Shown: positions 10,280 through 20,905, counted from the first letter of the stretch. The stretch is DNA of 64,000 bases from Photobacterium aphoticum (GCF_001029435.1 NZ_LDOV01000011.1:1-64000), one strand, 5' to 3'. A program made the numbers and translations. Notes: generated by a model from the letters alone, not told the origin.

Positions 10280-11485
10280 ATGCAATCCACTCCTACTTCT
10301 TCGCCTGCGGGCGCCAAACTGGTCGCCTTGATGGTGATTTTGGTGCTCTTTAGCCCGCTCGCTATTGATATTTACCTGCCGGCGTTTCCGGCCATGGCAG
10401 ACACCTTCGGGGTCGAGACCACACGCGTGCAAGATACCATTACCTGGTTCATGTGCAGCTTGGGTCTGGGCCAGTTATTGGCCGGGCCGTTAGCAGACCG
10501 TTTCGGTCGTCGTCCTATCGCGTTGGGCGGCATTGTGATTTACGGCGTGAGTGCCACGCTGGCGTACGTGGCGCAGAGCCTCGACATGCTGCTGGTTGCG
10601 CGTTTGCTGCAAGGCTTTGGTGCCTGTGCCACCTCCGTGGCCGCGTTCTCTGCGGTGCGTGACAGTTTTGGTCCGGAAAAAAGTGGCCGCATGATCAGCT
10701 ACCTGAACGGCGCGATCTGTTTTATTCCCGCTTTAGCGCCGCTGTTGGGGACCTGGCTGACACACCATTTTGGCTGGCGTTCCAACTTCAGCTTCATGGC
10801 CGGCTTTGCCATTGTGGCGGGTCTGTTGATTGCGCTGCAGTTTAAAGAAACTCGTCCTGCGAACACCGATGTCTCCGGTTCGGCGATCAGCCTGTCGCGT
10901 TACCTGTCGGTACTGCGTGAAACAACCTTCTTGTTCCATGCTTCGCTGTGTATGTTGGCGATGTCTGTGATCCTGGCCTACGTGACCTCGGCGCCGGTGT
11001 GGCTGATGATGGAGCTGGGGCAGGACATGAACCAGTTTACGGTGTGGTTTGGGGTGAATGCGGGTCTGAATATTCTGGCGTGTATGATCGCGCCGAAATA
11101 CATGGATCGCTTCGGCTCACGCACCACACTGAGCTCCGGCTTGCTGATTTTGCTGGTGGCCGGTGGCCTGATGCTGGCGATGAACCATTTGCATTCGGCC
11201 TTGGCGTTCATGCTGCCGATCTTTATGTCGTCATTTGGCTTTGCGTTCGTGCTGGGCTCGGCGGCAGGTAAAGCGTTGGCACCGTTTGGTGATCGCGCAG
11301 GAACCGCAGCGGCTTTGCTGGGCTTGTTCCAGATGAGTGGTGCGGGTGTGATGGTCAGCCTGACCCAACGTTTGGATCTGACACCGCCTAATTTGATGGT
11401 ATTGCAGATGTGGTTGCTGATCCCGGGATTGATTGTGCTGTGGACCCGTCTGGGGCGCCGCTGGCATGCGCCGGTTGCGGCATAA
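10280..11485 (+). CDS. Bcr/CflA family multidrug efflux transporter (MFS)
   Basis: 401 residues, twelve predicted membrane helices. The family signature LFSPLAIDIYLPAFPAMA lies in helix 1 (near residues 18-35) and the MFS loop 2-3 motif GPLADRFGRRP near 71-81. A motif-C-like glycine/proline stretch follows in helix 5. These proteins export drugs such as bicyclomycin or chloramphenicol, or small metabolites, using the proton gradient. The substrate cannot be told from sequence. Single gene with its own terminator. Confidence 0.88.
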   Translation: MQSTPTSSPAGAKLVALMVILVLFSPLAIDIYLPAFPAMADTFGVETTRVQDTITWFMCSLGLGQLLAGPLADRFGRRPIALGGIVIYGVSATLAYVAQSLDMLLVARLLQGFGACATSVAAFSAVRDSFGPEKSGRMISYLNGAICFIPALAPLLGTWLTHHFGWRSNFSFMAGFAIVAGLLIALQFKETRPANTDVSGSAISLSRYLSVLRETTFLFHASLCMLAMSVILAYVTSAPVWLMMELGQDMNQFTVWFGVNAGLNILACMIAPKYMDRFGSRTTLSSGLLILLVAGGLMLAMNHLHSALAFMLPIFMSSFGFAFVLGSAAGKALAPFGDRAGTAAALLGLFQMSGAGVMVSLTQRLDLTPPNLMVLQMWLLIPGLIVLWTRLGRRWHAPVAA

Positions 11486-11579
11486 GTTTATTGCCGCATC
11501 CGCGTTATTGAACCAAATTCGATAATAAGACGCCTCAGGCTCAAAAGGCGCCGGGTCTCGACAACCCTTTTCACTTTTT

Positions 11580-11607
11580 GCCTGCCACGATTGTGGCAGG
11601 CTTTTTT
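11580..11607. terminator. Terminator between the Bcr-type gene and the EamA gene
   Basis: 9-bp stem GCCTGCCAC/GTGGCAGGC with GATT loop and six T on the plus strand. On the minus strand it lies just after the EamA stop, with a weaker T tract. Confidence 0.85.
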
Positions 11608-11623
11608 GTTTCTGGCGAAGGGA

Positions 11624-12544
11624 TCAGGCCGTTGGGGAGGTGTTGCTCTCGACAGTTGTTGTCTTGCTGCCTTTGCCTTTCCATTGCTGGATCAGCAGGC
11701 CGCTGATGATGAGGCCCAAGCCAATCAAGGTGGACGGGTAGATTTGCTCGCCAATGATCGTCGCCAGCAGCATCAGAGAAATGAACGGCGAGATGAAGAT
11801 CAGGTTGCTGATCCGCGCAGTATTGCGGGTCAGTTTCAGGGCGTTGATCCACAACACAAAGGTGATCCCCATTTCAAACAGGCCGACATAGCTCACCGCC
11901 GCCCAGCCTTGCCAAGGCACATCCCCCCAGCCGCCGTGATACAGACTCAGGCCAAACGAAAACGGCAGGGATACCAAAAAGCCCAGCAACACCCCGAGTA
12001 CCGGATCGGCTTGATTCTTGGTATTTAAAATCCAGTACAGCGCCCACAACAAGGTGGAAAGCAAGGCCAGCGCCACGCCCATCGGGCTATCAAACTGCAA
12101 CGCCATCAGATCGCCTTTGGTGGCGATTACCACCACGCCCAAATAACCGAGCAAGCAGGCAATCCAGTCTTGTTTGCGGATCTTCTGTCCGAGGAACACC
12201 GCCGCCATTAAGGTCAGGGTGATCGCCCAGCTGTAGTTGAGCGGTTGAGCCTGCGAGGCCGGCAGCAGTTCATAGGCTTTGAACAGCACCAGATAATAGG
12301 CAAACGGGTTAATGAGTCCCAGCAGCAGGTAGTAGAGCGGGCGGGCCATGAAGGTGCGGCCCAGCAGGTGTAATTTGCCTTGGTAGAGGGCAATGGCGAT
12401 CAAGGCCAGCACCGATACCATGCTGGCGGCAACCAGCATTTGGATCGGAGATAAATAGGTCAGGGTAATCTTAAACGCGGTGGCCACCGTCGACCACAGC
12501 AGGACGGCCGACAAGCCGTACCCGAGCGCATAACGTTCGTTCAT
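11624..12544 (-). CDS. EamA/DMT family transporter
   Basis: 306 residues with ten predicted membrane helices made of two EamA repeats (first repeat about residues 5-140, second about 155-288). Inner-membrane metabolite exporter of the drug/metabolite superfamily. The second repeat shows WALYWILNTKNQADPV and FEMGITFVLWINALKLT. Substrate unknown. It converges with the Bcr-type exporter and is divergent from rmuC. Confidence 0.88.
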   Translation of the reverse strand: MNERYALGYGLSAVLLWSTVATAFKITLTYLSPIQMLVAASMVSVLALIAIALYQGKLHLLGRTFMARPLYYLLLGLINPFAYYLVLFKAYELLPASQAQPLNYSWAITLTLMAAVFLGQKIRKQDWIACLLGYLGVVVIATKGDLMALQFDSPMGVALALLSTLLWALYWILNTKNQADPVLGVLLGFLVSLPFSFGLSLYHGGWGDVPWQGWAAVSYVGLFEMGITFVLWINALKLTRNTARISNLIFISPFISLMLLATIIGEQIYPSTLIGLGLIISGLLIQQWKGKGSKTTTVESNTSPTA

Positions 12545-12800
12545 TGTTCATCCATAATCAAGTGCGACCGGGCTATTCAGGCCACGGGAGGGAGCGGTTA
12601 GATCGTCAGTGTATGCGATTGTGTCAGGCCCCGCTAGCACCTCACAGAGTGAATGTAAGCTTTTGCAGAACCGCCGTTGATAACAGTGATGATAACCCTT
12701 TGATTGTGACTGGACATTCATCCAGTATCCCCTTAGCCTTGAAGGATAATTACGTCGTAGGATCGCGCGTTCAGAGCAGCAAGCGTCAGGATAAATACAC

Positions 12801-14657
12801 ATGATCAATGAATGGTTGTCAGGATATGGGATCGCCGTGGTGGCAGGGGTGTCGTGCACCGCACTGGCCAGTGCGATCACCGCATGGGTGATCAATACCC
12901 GTTGGCAGCAACAGACCCAATTATTGCAGCAGCAGGCGGAATCGGATGTGCGTCTGGCACAAAGTCGTGAGCAGCATTATTTAAGCCAGCTGACAGAGCG
13001 TAATCAGGAGCTGGATGAGATGGACGTGGAGCGCGATCGCCTGACGGCAGAGCTGCGCCAGATGCATGGCCGTTTGGCCGCTGCGCTGGAGAAAATGCGC
13101 CACTTTGAAGCCCTGCAAAACGAGAAAACTTACCTGACCGAGCAACTGGATAATGCCCGTATGGCTAATGCTGGGTTGGAAGCAGATCTGCGTGAGCAGG
13201 ATGCACGCCATTTTGAAGAGCAAAAAGCCGCTGACGAGAAAATCGCCTTGCTGGAAAATGCCGAAGAGCGGTTGCGTATCCAGTTTGAAAGCCTTGCCAA
13301 TCGCCTGTTTGAGCAGAAAACCCGTACCGTGGATGAGCAAAACCGGATCAGTATGCACGGTTTGTTGGGGCCGTTGCGTGAGCAGTTAGAAGGCTTCCGT
13401 AAGCAGGTGACCGACAATTTCAGTCAGGAAGCGCGTGAGCGTCATACCCTGGTGCATGAGATCAACAACCTCAAACAGCTCAATGAGCAGATGGCCCGTG
13501 AAGCGGTGAACCTGACGCAGGCGTTGAAAGGGGATAACAAAGCCCAGGGTAACTGGGGCGAAGTGGTGCTGGCGCGGGTGCTGAGTGAATCCGGCTTGCG
13601 CGAAGGGCACGAATACCAAATTCAGGTGAGTCTGGAAAACGAAGACGGTAAACGCTACCAGCCGGATGTGGTGGTGCACCTGCCACAGAATAAAGACGTT
13701 GTCGTCGATGCCAAAATGTCGCTGGTGGCCTACGAGCGCTACTTCAATGCCGACACTCTGGCCGAGCAAGAGCTGGCACTGAGTGAGCACATTGCCTCGG
13801 TGCGCAGCCATATCCGTGGCCTGAGTCGCAAGGACTACCATCAGCTGCACGGGGTGGAAAGCCTCGATTATGTACTGATGTTCATTCCTGTCGAGCCTGC
13901 CTTCCAAGCGGCGGTGGCGGCCGATCCGAGTCTGATCCGTGATGCGATGGATCAAAACATCATGCTGGTCAGCCCGACCACCTTGCTGGTGGCGCTGCGT
14001 ACCATCAGTAACCTGTGGCGTAACGAGCGCCAGAATCAGAACGCCAAGCAAATCGCCGAACGGGCCAGCAAGCTGTACGACAAACTGCGTCTGTTTGTGA
14101 CGGACATGGAAGCGGTGGGCGCGTCGCTGGAAAAAGCTAACCAAAGCTACCAAGGCGCAATGAACAAACTGGTCACCGGCCGGGGTAACGTGATCCGCCA
14201 GGCGGAAGGGTTCCGTCAGCTCGGGGTGGAAGTGAAACGTGACATTACGCCGCAGCTGGTGGAGCGTGCCATGCTAGGCGCGCCGGATCGCCCGGAAGAT
14301 GCGCGCCCTGAGCCGGCCTCTGCCATGGGTTCTGGTTCCGCATCCGCCGAACGCGCGTTAGCGGCGTCCTCTCACGGGGAAAGGTCACCGTCTGCACCGG
14401 TATCACAGCCGACGCGTACAGACACACAGGCAACGGCCTCTCACTCAAAGACTGTGATGAATCCGGTCAATCCTGTCGAGCAGCATGCGCAGCCTGAAGC
14501 GCCTCGTCCGGTGAGTCAGCCCGCGCCAACGCGCCAGCCAAGCCAGCAGCCGGTGTTGCACCATACTTTGCACCATACCCTGCGCCATGCGGCACATTAT
14601 GGTGACAGCCAGCGTCCCGCGACGCTGACGGATCGTACCGACGAGGCCGATAATTGA
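12801..14657 (+). CDS. rmuC: DNA recombination protein RmuC
   Basis: 618 residues. One N-terminal membrane helix (about 8-29) is followed by a long coiled coil (about 35-220) and the RmuC nuclease-like domain (about 225-480, with GNWGEVVLARVLSESGL and VVVDAKMSLVAYERY). E. coli RmuC limits recombination at inverted repeats. The last 120 or so residues are a low-complexity Ala/Pro/Ser/Gln tail ending in a His-rich stretch (HHTLHHTLRHAAHYG), longer than in E. coli (about 475 residues). It lies just upstream of ubiE, as in other gammaproteobacteria. Confidence 0.93.
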   Translation: MINEWLSGYGIAVVAGVSCTALASAITAWVINTRWQQQTQLLQQQAESDVRLAQSREQHYLSQLTERNQELDEMDVERDRLTAELRQMHGRLAAALEKMRHFEALQNEKTYLTEQLDNARMANAGLEADLREQDARHFEEQKAADEKIALLENAEERLRIQFESLANRLFEQKTRTVDEQNRISMHGLLGPLREQLEGFRKQVTDNFSQEARERHTLVHEINNLKQLNEQMAREAVNLTQALKGDNKAQGNWGEVVLARVLSESGLREGHEYQIQVSLENEDGKRYQPDVVVHLPQNKDVVVDAKMSLVAYERYFNADTLAEQELALSEHIASVRSHIRGLSRKDYHQLHGVESLDYVLMFIPVEPAFQAAVAADPSLIRDAMDQNIMLVSPTTLLVALRTISNLWRNERQNQNAKQIAERASKLYDKLRLFVTDMEAVGASLEKANQSYQGAMNKLVTGRGNVIRQAEGFRQLGVEVKRDITPQLVERAMLGAPDRPEDARPEPASAMGSGSASAERALAASSHGERSPSAPVSQPTRTDTQATASHSKTVMNPVNPVEQHAQPEAPRPVSQPAPTRQPSQQPVLHHTLHHTLRHAAHYGDSQRPATLTDRTDEADN

Positions 14658-14741
14658 TTGAGTGTTGTGCTTTGAGCAAAGGACAACCATCAAGTACACT
14701 AGGCCAGTAATTGACAGATCATTAACAATGACGGAATAAGC

Positions 14742-15497
14742 ATGACGGACACCACACTAGATACGACCCATTTTGGCTATCGTACTGTCGCCAAGGAGCA
14801 AAAGGCTGAGCTGGTCGCAGAAGTATTTCACTCCGTGGCAGCCAAGTACGACATCATGAACGATTTGATGTCGATGGGTATCCATCGCGTTTGGAAGCGA
14901 TTCACCATCGATTGCAGTGGCGTACGTCGCGGCCATAAAGTGCTCGATTTGGGCGGCGGTACCGGCGATTTAACCGCCAAGTTCTCCCGCATTGTCGGTG
15001 AAGATGGTCAGGTTATTTTGGCTGACATTAACAACTCGATGCTGAACGTGGGCCGCAGCAAACTGCGTGACATGGGTGTGGTCGGTAACGTTGGCTATGT
15101 ACAAGCGAATGCGGAAGAGCTGCCGTTCCCGGATGATTTCTTTGACTGCATCACCATCAGTTTCTGTCTGCGTAACGTGACCGACAAAGATAAAGCGTTG
15201 CGTTCGATGTACCGCGTATTGAAGCCGGGTGGCCGTTTGTTGGTGCTGGAGTTCTCCAAGCCGATCCTTGAGCCGCTTTCCAAAGTGTATGACGCGTACT
15301 CTTTCCACCTGTTGCCTAAAATGGGTGAAATCATTGCTAACGACAGCGAAAGCTACCGTTACCTGGCGGAGTCTATCCGTATGCACCCGGATCAGAACAC
15401 GCTGGAAGGCATGATGCAGGACGCCGGTTTTGAGCAAACCAACTACTACAACCTGACGGGCGGCATCGTAGCGTTGCACCGTGGTTATAAGTTCTGA
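14742..15497 (+). CDS. ubiE: Demethylmenaquinone/ubiquinone C-methyltransferase UbiE
   Basis: 251 residues, normal length. SAM-dependent class I methyltransferase acting on C2 of the quinone ring in ubiquinone and menaquinone synthesis. SAM motif [15 protein letters not shown] near residues 67-81; family signatures [17 protein letters not shown] near 37-53 and FCLRNVTDK. First gene of the ubiE-ubiJ-ubiB-tatABC cluster; it ends seven bases before ubiJ. Confidence 0.97.
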   Translation: MTDTTLDTTHFGYRTVAKEQKAELVAEVFHSVAAKYDIMNDLMSMGIHRVWKRFTIDCSGVRRGHKVLDLGGGTGDLTAKFSRIVGEDGQVILADINNSMLNVGRSKLRDMGVVGNVGYVQANAEELPFPDDFFDCITISFCLRNVTDKDKALRSMYRVLKPGGRLLVLEFSKPILEPLSKVYDAYSFHLLPKMGEIIANDSESYRYLAESIRMHPDQNTLEGMMQDAGFEQTNYYNLTGGIVALHRGYKF

Positions 15498-15504
15498 GGA
15501 TCCT

Positions 15505-16116
15505 ATGCCGGTTGATGCATTAGTCACAGGCGCGGTGGAAACCGCACTGAACACCCTGATCAAAGAAGACGAAGACAGCCAGCGTCGTCTGGCCCGTCTG
15601 CGCGGCAAGATCATTCGTGTGACGCTCAATGAGCTCAATAAACAGCTGATTTTTGTGTTCAGCCAGCAAGTTGATGTGCTGGGGGCGTATGAAGGGGACG
15701 TCGATTGTGCGTTGGCCCTGAATGTGTCAGTGCTGCCGGAATTGCGCCAGCAAGCGAACCTGACGCAACTGATCAAAGCGGACAAGTTATCCATTGACGG
15801 TGACGTGCAGCTGGCACAGCAGTTCTCCACCTTATTGAGTGGCCTGAAACCGGATGTGGAAGAGAAACTGTCTCACTACACCGGTGACATCGTGGCCCAT
15901 ACGCTGGTCAGTGGTGCCAAACAAGGTGTCCGCTGGCTACAGAAGGGCGTCGCACGCCAGCAGCGCTATGTGGCGGAAGTGATCACCGAAGAGTGGAAAC
16001 TGGCACCTCAGGCATTGGAAATCGCCTATTTTGCTGATCAAGTGGATGATCTGAAAAGTGATGTGGCCCGTTGTGAAGCCCGTCTGAACCGTCTACTTGA
16101 GCAGACTGCCCCATGA
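15505..16116 (+). CDS. ubiJ: Ubiquinone biosynthesis accessory factor UbiJ
   Basis: 203 residues. N-terminal SCP2-like lipid-binding fold (about 15-110) and a C-terminal coiled coil (about 170-200, [20 protein letters not shown]). In E. coli UbiJ holds ubiquinone precursors in the soluble Ubi complex. ATG 15505 follows a GAGGATCC sequence. The stop overlaps ubiB by four bases (ATGA). Confidence 0.93.
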   Translation: MPVDALVTGAVETALNTLIKEDEDSQRRLARLRGKIIRVTLNELNKQLIFVFSQQVDVLGAYEGDVDCALALNVSVLPELRQQANLTQLIKADKLSIDGDVQLAQQFSTLLSGLKPDVEEKLSHYTGDIVAHTLVSGAKQGVRWLQKGVARQQRYVAEVITEEWKLAPQALEIAYFADQVDDLKSDVARCEARLNRLLEQTAP

Positions 16117-17750
16117 TTGCTTTTGCTGAATTGAAACGCCTCTACCAGATCACCGCCGTGCAACTGCGCTACGGGCTGGATGAGTTATTGCCGGATGATC
16201 CCCGTTTGCGCCTGCCCAAGACCGCACGCCGTGGCTTGTACTGGCTCAAGAACCAGCACCCGGAGAAACCACTGGGTGAACGCCTGCGTTTGGCTCTGCA
16301 AGAGCTGGGACCGGTCTGGATCAAGTTCGGCCAGATGATGTCGACCCGCCGCGACTTGTTCCCACCGCACATCGCCGACCAATTGGCACTGTTGCAAGAT
16401 CAGGTCGCGCCGTTTGACGGCAAGCTGGCCAAGCAGCAGATGGAAGCCGCGCTGGGTGGTCCGCTGGAAACCTGGTTTGATGATTTCGATGAAACGCCAC
16501 TGGCGTCGGCCTCCATTGCACAGGTACATACCGCGACCTTGCGTGAAAACGGGCAGGAAATCGTCCTCAAAGTGATCCGCCCGGACATTTTGCCGGTGAT
16601 CCAGGCTGACATTAAGCTGATGTACCGCATGGCCAGCCTGCTGGCAAAAATGCTGCCGGAAGCGCGCCGTTTGCGCCCGATGGAAGTGGTACGTGAATAC
16701 GAGAAAACCCTGCTTGATGAGCTGAACCTGATGCGCGAAGCCGCCAACGGGATCCAGCTGCGCCGCAACTTTGAAGACAATCCGATGCTGTATGTGCCGG
16801 AGGTCTACACGGACTTAAGTCGTGAAAATTTGCTGGTGATGGAGCGCATTTATGGCATTCAGGTGTCCGATGTCGAGGCGTTGATCGCCAACGGCACGGA
16901 TATGAAACTGCTGTCTGAAAATGCCGTGACCATCTTCTTTACCCAGGTGTTCCGTGACAGCTTCTTCCATGCAGATATGCATCCGGGGAATATTTTTGTT
17001 GCGCGGGAAAATCCACAAAATCCGCAGTGGATTGCATTAGATTGTGGTATTGTCGGCACCCTGAACCGGGAAGATAAGCGTTATCTGGCCGAAAACCTGC
17101 TCGCATTTTTCAATCGCGACTACCGCAAAGTGGCGGAATTGCACGTCGATTCAGGCTGGGTACCGAAAGATACCAATGTCGATGAATTCGAGTTTGCCAT
17201 TCGCACCGTGTGTGAGCCGATCTTTGAAAAGCCGCTGGCAGAAATCTCTTTTGGGCATGTATTGCTGAATCTGTTTAACACCGCGCGCCGCTTCAATATG
17301 GAAGTGCAACCGCAGCTGGTGTTACTGCAGAAGACCCTGTTGTATGTGGAAGGGTTAGGGCGTCAGTTGTATCCGCAGCTTGATTTGTGGGACACCGCCA
17401 AGCCTTTCTTGGAAGACTGGATGTCGCGTCAGGTCGGCCCGCAAGCCGTGATCGATGGCGTAAAGAGCCGTGCACCGTTCTGGGCTGAAAAGTTGCCAGA
17501 GCTGCCGGAATTACTTTACGACAGTTTGCGTCAGGGCAATGCGCTGAACCAGCGAATCGATACACTCTACGAGCATTTCATGGAGAGTCGACGCTATCAG
17601 GGCCAGGCACGGTTCCACTTTGGCATTGGTGCAACGTTGGTTGTATGTTCTGCCATACTTTTTAGTAATCATATGGACACTTATGCAGCCATCAGTGCTG
17701 TTACGGGTATCACGTTTTGGTTACTTGGGTGGCGAGCTTGCCGCAAGTAG
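16113..17750 (+). CDS. ubiB: Ubiquinone biosynthesis regulatory kinase-like protein UbiB
   Basis: 545 residues, full length. ABC1/ADCK atypical kinase needed for ubiquinone synthesis. The family KxGQ motif is [16 protein letters not shown] near residue 70, an Ala-rich nucleotide loop ASASIAQVH near 132, [11 protein letters not shown] near 288, and metal-binding DCGIVG near 310. Two hydrophobic C-terminal helices (about 498-545) anchor it in the membrane. Start overlaps the ubiJ stop. Confidence 0.97.
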   Translation: MIAFAELKRLYQITAVQLRYGLDELLPDDPRLRLPKTARRGLYWLKNQHPEKPLGERLRLALQELGPVWIKFGQMMSTRRDLFPPHIADQLALLQDQVAPFDGKLAKQQMEAALGGPLETWFDDFDETPLASASIAQVHTATLRENGQEIVLKVIRPDILPVIQADIKLMYRMASLLAKMLPEARRLRPMEVVREYEKTLLDELNLMREAANGIQLRRNFEDNPMLYVPEVYTDLSRENLLVMERIYGIQVSDVEALIANGTDMKLLSENAVTIFFTQVFRDSFFHADMHPGNIFVARENPQNPQWIALDCGIVGTLNREDKRYLAENLLAFFNRDYRKVAELHVDSGWVPKDTNVDEFEFAIRTVCEPIFEKPLAEISFGHVLLNLFNTARRFNMEVQPQLVLLQKTLLYVEGLGRQLYPQLDLWDTAKPFLEDWMSRQVGPQAVIDGVKSRAPFWAEKLPELPELLYDSLRQGNALNQRIDTLYEHFMESRRYQGQARFHFGIGATLVVCSAILFSNHMDTYAAISAVTGITFWLLGWRACRK

Positions 17751-17822
17751 GCGGTAAAGTGAACACCCCAACACACAAAAAACGTTTTGTTATCAACCAC
17801 AATTAGCTGAGGTAAAACAAGC

Positions 17823-18077
17823 ATGGGTGGTATTAGTATTTGGCAATTGCTAATCATTGCACTGATCATTGTGCTTCTATTCGGAACCAAGAAACTACGC
17901 AGTCTGGGTGGTGATTTGGGCTCTGCGGTAAAAGGCTTCAAAAAAGCGATCAGCGATGACGAGCCAGCTGCGAAGAAAGACGCCGAAGTGGATGCTGATT
18001 TTGATCAGAAAAAACTGACTGAACAGCAGCAGGGTGAGCAGGCTCAGAAGAGCCAAAAAGACAAAGAGCAGGCTTAA
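17823..18077 (+). CDS. tatA: Sec-independent protein translocase subunit TatA
   Basis: 84 residues. N-terminal membrane helix (about 3-21), a hinge, then the amphipathic helix with [24 protein letters not shown] and an acidic/polar tail. It forms the pore that carries folded twin-arginine proteins over the inner membrane. First of the tatABC genes, ATG 17823 after GAGGTAAAACAAGC. Confidence 0.97.
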   Translation: MGGISIWQLLIIALIIVLLFGTKKLRSLGGDLGSAVKGFKKAISDDEPAAKKDAEVDADFDQKKLTEQQQGEQAQKSQKDKEQA

Positions 18078-18080
18078 CAC

Positions 18081-18422
18081 GTGTTTGATATCGGGTTCTG
18101 GGAATTAGTACTGATCTCCGTGGTGGGATTGGTGGTACTGGGGCCGGAACGCCTGCCTGTCGCGATCCGTTCGGTGTCGCGTTGGGTAGGTGCTGCTCGT
18201 AATATGGCGAACTCAGTAAAGGATGAACTGTCGCAGGAGCTCAAACTCCAGGAGCTGCAGGAAAACCTCAAGAAAGCTGAGCAAATGGGGATGAAAGATC
18301 TCTCGCCTGAGCTACAGGACTCTGTCGACGAGCTGAAAAAAGCGGCGGCGGAAGTGCAGCGTCCTTATGCTGAGAAAAAAGATGAGCAGCCCTCGGTGAC
18401 GACCTCTCACAAGCAGGATTAA
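18081..18422 (+). CDS. tatB: Sec-independent protein translocase subunit TatB
   Basis: 113 residues starting at GTG 18081, three bases after the tatA stop. N-terminal membrane helix with the conserved [21 protein letters not shown], then an amphipathic helix and a variable Lys/Glu-rich tail. It forms the signal-peptide receptor with TatC. The unusual GTG start is set by the tight tatA spacing and by the fixed N-terminal family sequence. Confidence 0.96.
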   Translation: MFDIGFWELVLISVVGLVVLGPERLPVAIRSVSRWVGAARNMANSVKDELSQELKLQELQENLKKAEQMGMKDLSPELQDSVDELKKAAAEVQRPYAEKKDEQPSVTTSHKQD

Positions 18423-18433
18423 ATTACATCACT

Positions 18434-19189
18434 ATGTCTACCGTTGAAGATACGCAACCGTTATTCAGCCATCTGATTGAGCTGCGTAACCGTTTATTGC
18501 GTTCCATTCTGAGTGTCATTGTGGTTTTTCTTGGTCTGGTTTGGTTTGCCAACGACATCTATTCGTTCCTGTCCGCACCTTTGGTAGAGCGTCTACCGGA
18601 AGGGGCGACCATGATCGCAACGGATGTGGCATCACCATTCTTCACGCCAATTAAGCTCACCTTGGTGACTTCAGTTTTTGTTGCTGTACCCATGATTTTG
18701 TATCAGGTGTGGGGCTTTATTGCTCCTGGCTTGTACAAACATGAGCGCAAGCTGATCTGGCCGCTGTTGGTATCCAGTTCGCTGTTGTTCTATGCCGGTG
18801 TGGCCTTTGCGTACTTTGTGGTTTTTCCACTGGTCTTTGGCTTCTTTACCAGCATCGCACCGGATGGTGTGCAAGTGGCGACGGACATTGCCAGCTACCT
18901 CGATTTCGTGCTGGCGCTATTCATGGCATTCGGTATTGCGTTTGAAATTCCGGTGGCCATCCTGCTGCTGTGCTGGACCGGTGCAACCGATCCGCAGAGT
19001 CTGCGTGAGAAGCGCCCATACATCATTGTCGGGGCATTTGTCGTCGGCATGTTGTTGACGCCACCAGACATCATTTCACAAACGCTGTTGGCTGTGCCTA
19101 TGTGTTTGCTGTTTGAAGTGGGTCTGTTCTTCTCGAAATTCTACGTGCGTGAGCATGACGAAGAAGATGAAGATATCGACGCGCAGTAA
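18434..19189 (+). CDS. tatC: Sec-independent protein translocase subunit TatC
   Basis: 251 residues, six membrane helices. Core receptor for twin-arginine signal peptides. Conserved N-terminal [12 protein letters not shown] near residues 13-24 and the periplasmic loop [15 protein letters not shown] near 93-107, followed by [14 protein letters not shown]. Ends in an acidic tail. Last gene of the ubi-tat cluster, followed by a terminator. Confidence 0.97.
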   Translation: MSTVEDTQPLFSHLIELRNRLLRSILSVIVVFLGLVWFANDIYSFLSAPLVERLPEGATMIATDVASPFFTPIKLTLVTSVFVAVPMILYQVWGFIAPGLYKHERKLIWPLLVSSSLLFYAGVAFAYFVVFPLVFGFFTSIAPDGVQVATDIASYLDFVLALFMAFGIAFEIPVAILLLCWTGATDPQSLREKRPYIIVGAFVVGMLLTPPDIISQTLLAVPMCLLFEVGLFFSKFYVREHDEEDEDIDAQ

Positions 19190-19204
19190 CCGTGCAGCGT
19201 GATG

Positions 19205-19232
19205 AAAAAAACCGGCTCAGGCCGGTTTTTTT
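19205..19232. terminator. Terminator after tatC
   Basis: Stem ACCGGC/GCCGGT with TCAG loop, extended by A and T tracts on the two sides. Confidence 0.85.
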
Positions 19233-19261
19233 GTACCTGCTATTTGGGGATCGGGCACTGT

Positions 19262-19400
19262 CGGAACATACGCCTCTAGCATTGCCATGTTCGAAAGCGT
19301 TATGCGAAATGCGCCCGTGGCTGAGCGGGTTTCGTCTGTGTCCGCCCACGCGTTTCTGTACAGGCAGAGAGACGACAGCGAGCGCTAAAGGTATGTTCCG
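19262..19400 (+). other. Possible structured RNA or inverted-repeat element between tatC and the YjiH gene
   Basis: Bases 19262-19280 pair with 19384-19400 (about 16 pairs with a 2-base bulge). Inside are two further hairpins: CGAAA..CCCG/CGGG..TTTCG at 19305-19334 and CGTC..TCTG/CAGA..GACG near 19334-19374. No coding frame is convincing. It lies between two terminators, so it could be a small RNA gene or a small inverted-repeat element. The strand is undecided. Confidence 0.3.
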
Positions 19401-19489
19401 TAGGCGCACATGATGGGATGTCTGAGAACGGATGAGCGAGGCGATGAGAGAGCAGCTTATTGGTTTCTCCGCGATAAACGACGGGCACA

Positions 19490-19516
19490 AAAAAGCCAGC
19501 GCAGGGCTGGCTTTTG
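19490..19516. terminator. Terminator after the YjiH-type gene
   Basis: Perfect 10-bp stem AAAAGCCAGC/GCTGGCTTTT (19491-19500 / 19506-19515), suitable for both strands; it lies downstream of the minus-strand gene that ends at 19538. Confidence 0.85.
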
Positions 19517-19537
19517 ATGGTTTTACTCGTGGCGTTA

Positions 19538-20905
19538 TCAGAAGAAGATATGCGCCATCAGCGCGATCACTGGCAAGGTTACCAGCGTACGCAGGATGAA
19601 GATCATGAACAGCTCCCACGGTTTCACCGGGATTTTACTGCCGATCAGCAAGGCACCAATTTCAGACATGTAGATAAGCTGTGTCACCGACATCGCTGCA
19701 ATCACAAAGCGGGTCAGATCGCTCTCAATGCCCGAGGCCAAAATCGATGGCAGGAACATATCCGCAAAGCCAACCACGATGGTTTCAGAGGCTGCCGCTG
19801 CATCAGGGATCTGTAGTAATTCCAGGTAAGGAATGAATGGCAGACCCATTACGCTGAAAATTGAGGTGTTCTCCGCAATCACCAGTGCCACGGTACCGAT
19901 CGCCATCACTACTGGCAGTACACCGAAAATCATGTCAGCGGCGTTTTTAATGCCGTCGATCGCCACTTTACGCAGGCTGGTCACTTCATTGGCTTTCGCC
20001 AGGGCTTGCTCCAAACCAAAGCTCACCACAGTGTGGCCTTCTGGCACCGCTTCAATATCGCCTTGTAGTGGTTCACCGTCGATGAAACGATCTTTCTTCC
20101 AAGACAGCGGCGGTAAGCGCGGCACAATCACGGCAGCCGCCAAGCCTGCCAGACACACGGTCAGGTAGAACGGGGCAAACATGTGCTCCAGGTTTACCTG
20201 CGCAATCACTACCAAGCTGAAGGTAATGGATACCGCCGTAAACGTGGTACCAATCACGGCCGCTTCACGCTCGGTGTAGATCTTACTTTCATACTGCTTG
20301 CTGGTCATCAGCACGCCAACACTGCCGTCACCCAACCAAGAAGCGATACAGTTCACCGCCGAGCGGCCTGGCAAGTTAAACAGCGGACGCATGATGCGGG
20401 TAAACAGTGCACCCACAAACTCCAGCAAGCCAAAGTTTAGCAGTAGTGGCAACAGCAAACCGGCAAACAGGAACACCGAGAACAGCACTGGCAGCAGATC
20501 ATTTAAGACCAAGCCACCTGTCGCGCCATCGCGGATCATCGCCGGACCAACACCAAAATAGGTCATCAGAACGAAGACTGCACCTAGCTGCTGGACGATA
20601 AACCATGGCAGGGTCGGGTTGAGCAGGCCACTGAAAAAATGACTTTTTAAAATAGGTTGTGGCTTGAACAGTTTGGTGGCAATCGTCGCCGCCGCCGTCA
20701 GGCTGATCAATACCGTGACAATCGTTGTCAGCATGCCTTCAAACAGCGCTTGTACTGATTTGGCCAGCACTGCAATAGGAATGGTTAACGTGTCTTGATA
20801 GTTGATCGGTGCCATAAACAAGAACACGCCCATCAATGATGGGAGTACGAACATAAGCCAGTTGGCTGGTGTAGGGCGCTTAGCGGCGCAGGTTTGCTCT
20901 TGCAT
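19538..20905 (-). CDS. YjiH family membrane protein (nucleoside-recognition/Gate domain)
   Basis: 455 residues with about ten membrane segments. The region GDGSVGVLMTSKQYESKIYTER..AAVIGTTFTAVS matches YjiH-type Gate (nucleoside recognition) proteins, and the C-terminal half has a second hydrophobic block (IFGVLPVVMAIGTVALVIAENT). The transported compound is unknown; the family is only named for resemblance to nucleoside transporters. Single gene. Its upstream side faces the accessory island across a long AT-rich gap. Confidence 0.8.
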   Translation of the reverse strand: MQEQTCAAKRPTPANWLMFVLPSLMGVFLFMAPINYQDTLTIPIAVLAKSVQALFEGMLTTIVTVLISLTAAATIATKLFKPQPILKSHFFSGLLNPTLPWFIVQQLGAVFVLMTYFGVGPAMIRDGATGGLVLNDLLPVLFSVFLFAGLLLPLLLNFGLLEFVGALFTRIMRPLFNLPGRSAVNCIASWLGDGSVGVLMTSKQYESKIYTEREAAVIGTTFTAVSITFSLVVIAQVNLEHMFAPFYLTVCLAGLAAAVIVPRLPPLSWKKDRFIDGEPLQGDIEAVPEGHTVVSFGLEQALAKANEVTSLRKVAIDGIKNAADMIFGVLPVVMAIGTVALVIAENTSIFSVMGLPFIPYLELLQIPDAAAASETIVVGFADMFLPSILASGIESDLTRFVIAAMSVTQLIYMSEIGALLIGSKIPVKPWELFMIFILRTLVTLPVIALMAHIFF

